From Candidatus Anderseniibacteriota bacterium (lineage in GTDB: Bacteria > Patescibacteriota > Andersenbacteria > UBA10190), in assembly GCA_003229735.1 (NCBI GenBank), contig QIFI01000113.1:1-5034 (forward strand): a stretch of DNA of 5,034 nt, in the 5' to 3' direction. This document shows, piece after piece, positions 1 to 5,034 of the stretch. Position 1 is the stretch's first letter. Each line of letters begins with the position of its first letter. The notes beneath the pieces are model-generated. The model worked only from the letters and a program-made list of their open reading frames with translations. It was not told the origin of the DNA and searched no databases. A program made the position numbers and the translations under genes.

Positions 1-360
1 TCTTCCCTGGTTCCTCTAAGCAGCACCCTCTTATATTTCCTCTATCTTCGCCGCTACCTGCCCCGCCTCGGCACTATCTGGCGGCAATTCATATTTATAA
101 AAATCACCGCCCTCACCACTATAATGGGTATCATTGTTTACTTTATCTTCCCCCGCGTAATTCTCCCCCTGCCCGAGGGGGAGCTAGAGGGGGTGGGAGC
201 AATTCTCTCATCATCCAATGTCAGCCTCTTCCTGCAAATCATCGTCCCTTCCTTGATCGGCGCCGCCATCTTCTTCATCGGCGCCAGATTATGGCGCATC
301 CCCGAAATGCAGATCGTCACCTCCATAACTAAATCCAAACTTGACAAATTCAAAAAATAA
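1..360 (+). CDS. murJ: MurJ/MviN-type lipid II flippase, C-terminal fragment
   Basis: The frame is open from base 1 to a TAA at 358-360, giving the last 119 residues of a membrane protein whose N-terminus lies outside the window. Three hydrophobic stretches are seen: about residues 1-16 followed by the basic turn YLRRYLPRLG, about 30-52, and about 75-97. They are followed by RIPEMQIVTSITKSKL and a lysine-rich tail. This layout (basic LRRR-like turn, two closing helices, then a short amphipathic G/R-I-PE tail) is what I recall of the C-terminus of MurJ/MviN proteins, MOP-superfamily flippases that move the peptidoglycan precursor lipid II across the membrane. A related O-antigen-type flippase of the same superfamily cannot be excluded. 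Residues 56-69 (PLPEGELEGVGAIL), in the loop between the last two helices, look like an inserted repeat and not native sequence (see the repeat entry). Confidence 0.72.
   Translation, partial: SSLVPLSSTLLYFLYLRRYLPRLGTIWRQFIFIKITALTTIMGIIVYFIFPRVILPLPEGELEGVGAILSSSNVSLFLQIIVPSLIGAAIFFIGARLWRIPEMQIVTSITKSKLDKFKK
159..207. repeat. 42-nt in-frame palindromic repeat inserted in murJ, with 7-nt flanking direct repeat
   Basis: The 7-mer AATTCTC occurs at 159-165 and again at 201-207, exactly 42 nt apart. Between them is a G/C-homopolymer-rich palindrome. Bases 163-170 (CTCCCCCT) pair perfectly with 176-183 (AGGGGGAG) around a 5-nt loop, and a second G-rich arm (188-199) follows. Removing one 42-nt period joins RVIL directly to SSSNVS without changing frame. 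The structure resembles small palindromic elements that insert into genes in frame, such as the Rickettsia palindromic elements, but I do not identify a named family. No transposase is encoded, so any movement would be in trans. Confidence 0.6.
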
Positions 361-369
361 CCCTACCTT
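341..369 (+). promoter_or_regulatory. possible sigma-70 promoter for the 150-aa gene
   Basis: A perfect TTGACA -35 box lies at 341-346, inside the last codons of murJ. With a 17-nt spacer it is followed by TACCTT at 364-369, which keeps only the first, second and last bases of TATAAT. Transcription would begin near 376, placing the palindrome at 387-401 in the 5' leader of the next gene. The weak -10 makes this tentative; read-through from murJ is the alternative, since no terminator is visible in the gap. Confidence 0.3.
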
Positions 370-382
370 CCAACTGTTCTTT

Positions 383-410
383 GTCATTCCGCCCGGCGGA
401 ACCATCCCAG
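383..410. repeat. REP-like palindrome (GTCATTCCGC...GCGGAA...CCAG)
   Basis: Bases 387-392 (TTCCGC) pair perfectly with 396-401 (GCGGAA) around a 3-nt loop. The context GTCATTCC on the left and ATCCCAG on the right recalls the widespread REP-like intergenic repeats that read GTCATTCC...GGAATCC(C)AG in many bacterial genomes; the match to that class is from memory. No T-tract follows, so it is not an intrinsic terminator. It sits in the 75-nt gap between murJ and the next gene. Confidence 0.5.
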
Positions 411-422
411 TCGCTTTTCACG

Positions 423-427
423 AAAGG
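423..427 (+). promoter_or_regulatory. ribosome binding site for the 150-aa gene
   Basis: AAAGG stands 8 nt before the ATG at 436, normal spacing for a Shine-Dalgarno site. It supports that start codon and the reality of this otherwise unrecognised gene. It is the clearest ribosome binding site in the window. Confidence 0.6.
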
Positions 428-435
428 TTGCTCCT

Positions 436-888
436 ATGTCTATCAAACCCACCCACCCTTCTCTCGTTGATTCGCCTGTACCTGGGTCCCCCATCAAACT
501 ATCCCTGACTACAAACAGTATATTCTGGCGTCACACCCGTAATACTGAAATTACCGTAAAATTCCACCACGCAACTCAAAAATGCATCGTTTATCTCGTT
601 CATGATGATCCTGACTTCGACACTCTTCAAATTGGCGAAGACGCCCTGGCCGCTATGCTCTGGCTGGCCTGCAACACCGGTATTTCACATAAAGGCATTC
701 TCCAGAAACTCTTGAAATCTATCACCGAAAAAGGAGATTTTTACGCCATAAAAAATAAGTGGCTCTACCAACTACCTCCTCAGTTATTGACCCCCGAGAA
801 AGATGATCAACCCCCCGAACCCGATGAAAATTCTCATGCAAAATTCCAACCGGATGACCCGCTAGATCCGCTAGAAAGGTCACTATAA
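436..888 (+). CDS. hypothetical protein, 150 aa, unrecognised family
   Basis: I do not recognise this protein with confidence. It starts at an ATG with an AAAGG site 8 nt upstream and ends at TAA 886-888, just before a long hairpin and an intrinsic terminator, so it looks like a genuine transcription unit. It has no signal peptide or membrane segment and is probably cytoplasmic. Residues 1-22 are proline/serine-rich. Residues about 23-70 look beta-rich (KLSLTTNS, EITVKFHH, KCIVYLVHDD). Residues about 70-100 look helical (GEDALAAMLWLACNTGISHKG, then ILQKLLKSI). The tail from about residue 115 is acidic, proline-rich and probably disordered. The strand followed by 'ALxAMLxLAxxxGIxxxxILxxLL' faintly recalls the TSCPD module of ribonucleotide reductases, but the cysteine pairs of that module are absent. 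This is a lead, not a call. The final residues contain a small DPLDPLE duplication from a 9-nt repeat (859-875). Confidence 0.75.
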   Translation: MSIKPTHPSLVDSPVPGSPIKLSLTTNSIFWRHTRNTEITVKFHHATQKCIVYLVHDDPDFDTLQIGEDALAAMLWLACNTGISHKGILQKLLKSITEKGDFYAIKNKWLYQLPPQLLTPEKDDQPPEPDENSHAKFQPDDPLDPLERSL

Positions 889-919
889 CCATTTTCCACC
901 TATGAGGTGAAAAATGGTT
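887..919 (+). terminator. long stem-loop overlapping the stop codon
   Basis: Bases 887-901 pair with 905-919: fifteen positions with one C-A mismatch around a 3-nt loop (ATG). The left arm begins inside the TAA stop of the preceding gene. No T-run follows, so alone it is not a classical intrinsic terminator. It probably protects the 3' end of the mRNA or assists the terminator 21 nt further on. The right arm holds a GAGGTG and an ATG (914), but the reading frame from there runs only 28 codons through the terminator. Confidence 0.6.
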
Positions 920-940
920 AAGCCAAAAATTCTGCCCACC

Positions 941-969
941 AACTTCCCATCTCCCGGGAAGTTTTTTTT
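941..969 (+). terminator. Rho-independent terminator after the 150-aa gene
   Basis: Bases 941-948 (AACTTCCC) pair perfectly with 956-963 (GGGAAGTT) around a 7-nt loop, and an unbroken run of eight T follows from 962 to 969. This is the standard intrinsic-terminator form. It separates the murJ/150-aa unit from the glycosyltransferase operon, which therefore needs its own promoter. Confidence 0.88.
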
Positions 970-995
970 AAATACATTAACTGCTAAGCTTCAAA

Positions 996-1001
996 TATAA
1001 T
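996..1001 (+). promoter_or_regulatory. -10 box (perfect TATAAT) of the glycosyltransferase operon
   Basis: TATAAT at 996-1001 lies in an A/T-rich stretch just after the terminator. The -35 at 17-nt spacing (973-978, TACATT) is poor, and no extended -10 TGn is present. A start about 7 nt downstream would fall near 1008, within the first heptamer repeat. The mRNA leader would then be only about 29 nt and consist almost entirely of repeat units. Confidence 0.5.
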
Positions 1002-1005
1002 TTAC

Positions 1006-1040
1006 TTAATGCTTAATGCCTAACGCCTAATGCTTAATGC
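1006..1040 (+). repeat. five tandem 7-nt repeats (YTAAYGC) leading into the start codon
   Basis: The units are TTAATGC, TTAATGC, CTAACGC, CTAATGC and TTAATGC, in perfect 7-nt register. A degraded sixth unit (CTGACCC, 1041-1047) lies inside the next gene. Four of the five units contain the stop-start overlap TAATG. The ATG of the last unit (1037-1039) is the start codon of the following gene. The unit length is not a multiple of three, but because the last unit carries its own ATG, changes in copy number would alter the leader and not the protein frame. Confidence 0.85.
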
Positions 1041-2161
1041 CTGACCCCCTAAAATTCGCCGTCATCGAATTTAATAGCAAATCCGGAGGCATCTGGCGTC
1101 ACACTCCGGACAAACCCAATTATCTCGCCGACCCCAAAACAGAAATCGATACCACCAGCTTTGGCTGTTATGTTTCCGCCCTCGAAGGTGAGCATATTCC
1201 CCTCCGCCCCTTTATAATTGGCCCCCTGGCCAAATCATCCCCTCCGGTTATTTATTACCGCAAAATTTATCACAAACTACTTCGCCGCTACCCTAACAAT
1301 TACTCCCTCGACTATTTCAAGCAATTTACTGCCGTCATCATAGTCCACGAAATTGCCAACGGCCCTGACATCACCGCTTTTACCAAACGTCTCAAATCAA
1401 TTTATCCCCACTTAATAATTCTGGGTGTACCCACTCAACCTTACGGAATCTTAGTAGACCACTGGAATAAATATCCCGCGGCTAAGACCGACTTCATCCA
1501 ATTTATGGATATCTGCGACGGCTTCTTAACTCTAGTTAAAAGTCTGGAGGAAATTTGGCCCGCCATGTCCTCCACACCCGCTCCATACATGCCCCAACCA
1601 TATCCGGTGGAATATGCCCTGCGGAATTTTCAACCACCTGCCGCCAAGCAGCCTATTATTTTTATCGCCGGTGTTACCTCTCGAACTAATATCCTCAAAG
1701 GCCACCAAGTCGCTGTCAATCTTCAGCGGCAATTTCCCGATCATCAAATTCAACTCACCAAAATTCCCGATCTGCCTCTCGACCTATCAATTATAAAGAA
1801 TACCAATCATAAAATCATTCCCTTCGAACCCTGGATCGAGCATCTTGAATACCTAAGCCGCGTCAAACTTGTCATCAACACCGACTACACTCAAACCCGC
1901 GGCCGGGTTCAGGTTGACTGCGCCGCCGTCGGCACCCCATCAATTGGCGCCGACTCCGATGGTCAAGTTGATCTATTTCCAAATCAACCCGCTTACTCTG
2001 ACACTTCCATTCATGATTTAGTTACCCAAGCCTCGCATTTAATCGAAGACTCCGACCTTTACCAGCAAGTAACCAGCTACGCATCTCAAAAAATCCATAC
2101 CTACAACTACAAAAACTCCGCCGCTCGCTTAACCAAATTCATTGAATCACTAAAGTTATGA
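1037..2161 (+). CDS. GT-B-like glycosyltransferase (divergent)
   Basis: A 374-aa soluble protein with no signal peptide or membrane segment. It looks two-domained: an N-terminal half (about 1-185) with Rossmann-type strands FAVIEF, AVIIVHEI and LIILGVPT, a proline-rich linker (about 180-205), and a C-terminal half opening with PIIFIAGV. Residues 286-316 resemble the donor-binding region of GT4-like enzymes (E-x7-E, then A-x-G-T-P-x-I). Here RVQVDCAAVGTPSIGADSDG aligns with Q286 and D294 at the two Glu positions and keeps GTP at 299-301. Transfer of a nucleotide-sugar residue to a lipid- or protein-linked glycan is inferred; the sugar is unknown. The ATG at 1037 is the only plausible ATG start: upstream ATGs are out of frame or stopped at once. 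No Shine-Dalgarno site precedes it, and the start lies in a tandem repeat. The stop TGA overlaps the next gene's ATG by 4 nt (ATGA), implying translational coupling. An inactive GT-B relative is possible. Confidence 0.7.
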   Translation: MPDPLKFAVIEFNSKSGGIWRHTPDKPNYLADPKTEIDTTSFGCYVSALEGEHIPLRPFIIGPLAKSSPPVIYYRKIYHKLLRRYPNNYSLDYFKQFTAVIIVHEIANGPDITAFTKRLKSIYPHLIILGVPTQPYGILVDHWNKYPAAKTDFIQFMDICDGFLTLVKSLEEIWPAMSSTPAPYMPQPYPVEYALRNFQPPAAKQPIIFIAGVTSRTNILKGHQVAVNLQRQFPDHQIQLTKIPDLPLDLSIIKNTNHKIIPFEPWIEHLEYLSRVKLVINTDYTQTRGRVQVDCAAVGTPSIGADSDGQVDLFPNQPAYSDTSIHDLVTQASHLIEDSDLYQQVTSYASQKIHTYNYKNSAARLTKFIESLKL

Positions 2162-3207
2162 AAAAGTTTTTGGTTAAGCATGTCGGCAACATGGGCGACC
2201 TGGTTATCCTGGCTCCCCCCGTTCTCGACACCATCAAAACCCAATACCCGTCCAGTCACCTGACTTTTGTCACTCCCTGGGGATATAAAAACCGAGCCGG
2301 CCAGTGGGGTAAACGCAATCAAGGCGGGCATGGTATTCATTTAATGATGACCAACCCCCGCATTGATCAGCTGATTCATTATCATTCCACTGCCACCTCA
2401 CTCACGGCCGACATCTGCCGCGAAGATGGCCAATCCTTCCCCACCTGGAGCGATAAATACTTTCACCAGCAGGTTGAATCCGGTGATTATGATCAAGTTA
2501 TCAACATTGATATTGGTCTTACTCCCACCGACCATCCGGTTCAAAAAATTTATCGAGCCCACAAAATATCTTCGTCCATCTTTAATTATCAGATCTACTT
2601 AACCAGCCACGATCTCGATATCGCCCGCCAGGTTATAGAAAACGCCCCTCATCCCCGCATCGTCCTCCTGGAAAGCCTCTCCGGCCCAGCCGCCCGCAGT
2701 TGGGATCCAGCCAAAGTAACCCAGCTTGAATCCGCTATTACTGAAGAATACGGCACCCAGCCCATCTGGTTTGGCGCTGGTTTCGTCAACCACTTTCAAG
2801 GCCGCCCCCTCACCCTACGGGAAAATATCGCTACTCTTACTTTTTGTGATGTGGGTATCGGCGTCCTGTCCGGTCCTCTCCATTTTGCCGCCGCTGTCGG
2901 CCTGCCCACCTTAACTCTATATTCTGACCAGCCCCTCCATCGAGCCGCTCCCTCATATGTCCAAAACGCTCTAATATCCAATCCCCACCATAAACATCGT
3001 AATATCCTCGGCCCCACTCCCGCCACCATGTATGCCCAAAAATACCCCCATCAGGTGCCAAATCTTACTCCTGCCGAAACTGCCGCCCAAAAATTTACCA
3101 ACTGGATGAGCCCCGGCCGCCAGTCAACCAAAGGAACCCTGGCCGCCATCACTGTTGATGAGGTCTTGACTGTTCTCCATGATATGCTATTAGTACCTAA
3201 TCTATGA
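2158..3207 (+). CDS. GT9 family glycosyltransferase (heptosyltransferase-like)
   Basis: A 349-aa cytoplasmic protein, normal length for GT9. The N-terminus (FLVKHVGNMGDLVILAPPVL) carries the GT9 opening strand and the conserved GD (13-14), followed by the helix DTIKTQYPSSH and strand LTFVTP. In the C-terminal half, SLSGPAARSWDP (173-184) and LTLRENIATLTFCDVGIG (218-235) lead to SGPLHFAAAVGLPTLTLYS (238-256), the family signature. The Asp usual just before SG is Leu237 here. Family members transfer heptose or another sugar from a nucleotide donor, classically in LPS core synthesis; without other LPS genes in view, a different surface glycan is equally likely. An extra segment (about 285-325) before the closing helix ITVDEVLTVLHDML is longer than I recall for heptosyltransferases. 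It starts in a 4-nt ATGA overlap with the upstream gene, lacks a clear Shine-Dalgarno site, and ends in another ATGA overlap, so it is probably translated by coupling. Confidence 0.82.
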   Translation: MKKFLVKHVGNMGDLVILAPPVLDTIKTQYPSSHLTFVTPWGYKNRAGQWGKRNQGGHGIHLMMTNPRIDQLIHYHSTATSLTADICREDGQSFPTWSDKYFHQQVESGDYDQVINIDIGLTPTDHPVQKIYRAHKISSSIFNYQIYLTSHDLDIARQVIENAPHPRIVLLESLSGPAARSWDPAKVTQLESAITEEYGTQPIWFGAGFVNHFQGRPLTLRENIATLTFCDVGIGVLSGPLHFAAAVGLPTLTLYSDQPLHRAAPSYVQNALISNPHHKHRNILGPTPATMYAQKYPHQVPNLTPAETAAQKFTNWMSPGRQSTKGTLAAITVDEVLTVLHDMLLVPNL

Positions 3208-3920
3208 ATAATTACCTGGCTTCCCCTTGGGTCGTCGTCCCCACTTATAACGAAAAAGATAATATAAAACAGCTGATTTCTTCTCTATTTAACCTTCATC
3301 TTGATAATCTTTCGGTACTGATTGTCGACGACTCATCCCCTGATGGCACTTCCCGAATTGTCAAATCCCTGCAGTCGCGATATCCCTCCCTGCATCTCAA
3401 ACTCCGGCCGCTTAAACAAGGTTTAGGTCGAGCCTATACCGATGGGTTTAAATATGCTATTGACCAAGGTGCTACCGCTATTGCCCACATGGATGCTGAT
3501 TTTTCCCATAACCCTCAAGATGTACCTCGTCTCCTGGACACTTTGCACAACCACGATCTGGTCATTGGTTCCCGCTATGTAAACGGCATCAGCGTCGTCA
3601 ACTGGCCCCTTAAAAGATTGATTATCAGCATGGCCGCGAATTTATATGCCCGCCTTATTACCGGCCTGCCCTATAAAGATGTTACCGGAGGCTTTAAAGT
3701 CTGGCGCGCCTCCGCCCTGCGAACCATCCATTTTGCTTCTGTAAATGCCGATGGATATGGCTGGCAATTCGCCACCACTTATCGGGCCTGGACCAGCCGG
3801 CTCCGGATCACCGAAATCCCCATTGTCTTCACTGAACGTCGTGAAGGCCAATCTAAAATGAGCCGGCAGATTATTCTGGAAGCCATGCTTTTGGCCTGGA
3901 AACTTCGCTTCAGCAAATAG
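3204..3920 (+). CDS. polyprenyl-phosphate mannose synthase-like GT2 (Dpm1-like)
   Basis: A 238-aa GT-A fold enzyme of the polyprenol monophosphomannose synthase type. Motifs in order: VVVPTYNE (10-17), the nucleotide-binding strand IVDDSSPDGT (40-49), KQGLGRAYTDGF (71-82), the metal-binding HMDADFSHNP (95-104, DAD core), IGSRYVNG (121-128), DVTGGFKVWR (159-168), GYGWQFATTYRAW (184-196) and IPIVFTERREGQSKMS (205-220). These match Dpm1-family enzymes closely, so catalytic activity is likely. The family moves mannose (sometimes glucose or GlcNAc) from a nucleotide donor to polyprenyl phosphate on the cytoplasmic face. The protein ends at residue 238 without the C-terminal membrane helices that some bacterial relatives carry, so it is probably peripheral. 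It begins in a 4-nt ATGA overlap with the GT9 gene. The downstream membrane protein is a natural user of its lipid-linked sugar. The specific sugar is inferred from the family. Confidence 0.9.
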   Translation: MNNYLASPWVVVPTYNEKDNIKQLISSLFNLHLDNLSVLIVDDSSPDGTSRIVKSLQSRYPSLHLKLRPLKQGLGRAYTDGFKYAIDQGATAIAHMDADFSHNPQDVPRLLDTLHNHDLVIGSRYVNGISVVNWPLKRLIISMAANLYARLITGLPYKDVTGGFKVWRASALRTIHFASVNADGYGWQFATTYRAWTSRLRITEIPIVFTERREGQSKMSRQIILEAMLLAWKLRFSK

Positions 3921-3940
3921 CCCCCGGCTTTGCCCATTGA

Positions 3941-5034
3941 ATGCCCGGCAATAATTGGAAACTAAATAAATCAATTTCGGCCTGGTTATTTATTTTCATT
4001 CCCGCCGCCCTATACCCGCTTTTCCTGGGCCGCTTCCCGGCTGTCGGTGACCTCCGCGATGTCTATATTCCCCTGGAGCTTTTCTTTCAATCCGGCCAGC
4101 TATCCGGTTTTCTACCCGCCTGGAATTCATCCATCGCCTGGGGTTTTCCGGTCATAGCTTCCGCTCAAATCGGATTTTTTTATCCTCTGCTTCTGGCTCT
4201 GCGCTGGCTCCCTATTTCCATATATCTGCCCGCTATTCTGATTCTGCATCTTTTACTGGCTGGTTTTGGCGCCTACCGCCTATTTCGCGTCTCTGGCATA
4301 TCTGCTCCCGGTGCCTTAATTGGCGCCCTCGTTTTCTCTCTCGGCGGATTTTTTACCCTCCATCTCACTCATCTCAACATCTTTATGGCCGCCGCTTATC
4401 TCCCCTGGCAGCTATTATTTCTCAATAAACTAGCCGTCAGCCCGTCCCGACGCCCCCTCTATCTGGCCTTGGCTATTTTATCTCTAGGCCTGCCCCTGCT
4501 GGTGGGGCAAATCCAAATTCCCCTTTTAATGATGCTCTTTTCTATCATCTATTTTATATTTCAGTGCCAATCCCGCCGCCTGGGCTTCACCTCTACTTTC
4601 CGTCTAACTGCCATCCTGCTTATCACTGCCATTTTACTTGGGGCCGCTCAACTCCTGCCCACTTATGAACTTGCCTCCCTGTCCAGCCGCGCCAACCCCG
4701 ACACCTTTGATGTCCAGCGCGCCAACCAATACAGTTATCCTCTCTATCACCTGCCCGCCACCCTCTTCCCTTTTTTCTACGGCAATGATCACACTTACTG
4801 GGGCAAACGTCTGCAAATCGAATATGGTTTTTATTTCGGCACCATCCCTTTTCTGCTTCTGCTTGCTTCCGCCTGGCTATGGTTCCGAGCCCGCCCGCCC
4901 CTAAGCCGCCCTCATAAATTCTGGTTAGCAGTTTTGGTCACCTCTTTTCTCCTCGCCCTAGGCAATCTTTCTCCTTTCAGACTTATCGGTCTGGAGCCCT
5001 CTCTGTGGTATTTTTCCGCGCCCGCCCGATGGCT
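3941..5034 (+). CDS. YfhO-like multi-pass membrane protein (probable GT-C glycosyltransferase), 5' part
   Basis: The frame is open from the ATG at 3941 to the right edge: 364 residues with no stop, the C-terminus missing. An in-frame TGA directly before the ATG (3938-3940) fixes this as the earliest start; no Shine-Dalgarno site is seen and the gap to the GT2 stop is 20 nt. It is strongly hydrophobic, with about eight or nine membrane segments, including about 13-30, 76-90, 93-115, 122-140, 145-162, 172-190, 192-208, 220-240, 297-315 and 326-341 (some may be re-entrant). YfhO-like landmarks: GDLRDVYIPLELFF (36-49) with Asp37 and Asp40 in the first outer loop, where GT-C enzymes hold a catalytic acid; LPAWNSSIAWGFP (58-70); the GFFYPL turn (78-83); AAQLLPTYELASLSSR (235-250); EYGFYFGTIPFLLLL (294-308); and FSAPARW at the edge. 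Such proteins are thought to transfer sugars from polyprenyl-phosphate donors on the outer membrane face, which fits the Dpm1-like gene just upstream. YfhO family membership is from pattern memory; the acceptor is unknown. Confidence 0.82.
   Translation, partial: MPGNNWKLNKSISAWLFIFIPAALYPLFLGRFPAVGDLRDVYIPLELFFQSGQLSGFLPAWNSSIAWGFPVIASAQIGFFYPLLLALRWLPISIYLPAILILHLLLAGFGAYRLFRVSGISAPGALIGALVFSLGGFFTLHLTHLNIFMAAAYLPWQLLFLNKLAVSPSRRPLYLALAILSLGLPLLVGQIQIPLLMMLFSIIYFIFQCQSRRLGFTSTFRLTAILLITAILLGAAQLLPTYELASLSSRANPDTFDVQRANQYSYPLYHLPATLFPFFYGNDHTYWGKRLQIEYGFYFGTIPFLLLLASAWLWFRARPPLSRPHKFWLAVLVTSFLLALGNLSPFRLIGLEPSLWYFSAPARW

Noticed and set aside
138..353. Antisense 71-codon frame opposite the murJ end
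   Set aside because: It mirrors a clearly membrane-type coding frame on the + strand, and its low-complexity part simply reads the palindromic repeat in reverse.
387..401. Palindrome after murJ as a transcription terminator
   Set aside because: The stem is only 6 bp and no T-run follows; it is listed as a repeat instead.
859..875. Two copies of CCGCTAGA, 9 nt apart, near the end of the 150-aa gene
   Set aside because: Only two short copies; a small in-frame duplication giving DPLDPLE, not an array.
914..1000. A 28-codon frame beginning at an ATG preceded by GAGGTG
   Set aside because: It runs through the intrinsic terminator, its start lies inside a hairpin arm, and the product has no recognisable character; it is best explained as a by-product of the palindrome.
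1006..1040. Heptamer array as a CRISPR or replication iteron array
   Set aside because: The units are 7 nt with no spacers, and no cas or replication-initiator gene is near; position in the leader and the start codon fits an expression role or a neutral microsatellite better.
4634..4904. Overlapping frames on both strands within the YfhO-like gene (4634-4816 and 4638-4904)
   Set aside because: The frame starting at 3941 is open through this stretch and shows conserved family features (LLPTYELASLSSR, EYGFYFGTIP); the others are shadows.

Overview
The window carries five protein-coding genes, all on the + strand, plus an intergenic control region at about 889-1036. From left to right they are: the C-terminal end of a MurJ/MviN-type lipid II flippase (cut by the left edge), a small unrecognised protein, a GT-B-like glycosyltransferase, a GT9 (heptosyltransferase-like) glycosyltransferase, a polyprenyl-phosphate mannose synthase-like GT2 enzyme, and a large YfhO-like multi-pass membrane protein (cut by the right edge). 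No tRNA, rRNA, CRISPR array or transposase gene is visible.

The organism is a bacterium using TGA as a stop: two genes end in TGA within ATGA overlaps, so a TGA-to-Gly code is unlikely. A MurJ homologue, short intergenic gaps, a GT9 enzyme with a degenerate motif and a Dpm1-like/GT-C pair would fit a candidate-phylum (Patescibacteria/CPR-like) genome. This is inference by resemblance only; no marker gene is present. The coding strand is strikingly rich in C over G.

Layout: (1) 1-360 is the murJ 3' end, interrupted in frame by a 42-nt palindromic insertion flanked by a 7-nt direct repeat. (2) 361-435 is a short gap with a second, different palindrome of the GTCATTCC...GGAA type, a possible promoter and a ribosome binding site. 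(3) 436-888 is an orphan 150-aa protein, closed by a long hairpin over its stop codon and then a textbook intrinsic terminator (941-969). (4) 996-1040 holds a perfect TATAAT box followed by five tandem 7-nt units, the last of which supplies the start codon of the next gene. (5) 1037-5034 is a glycan-assembly operon: two 4-nt ATGA overlaps join the first three genes and the fourth follows after 20 nt.

The operon makes sense as a unit. Two cytoplasmic nucleotide-sugar transferases could build a lipid-linked or surface glycan. The GT2 enzyme would charge polyprenyl phosphate with a sugar (mannose in characterised relatives), and the YfhO-like GT-C-type membrane protein could use that lipid-linked sugar on the outer face of the membrane. 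Actual substrates cannot be read from the sequence.
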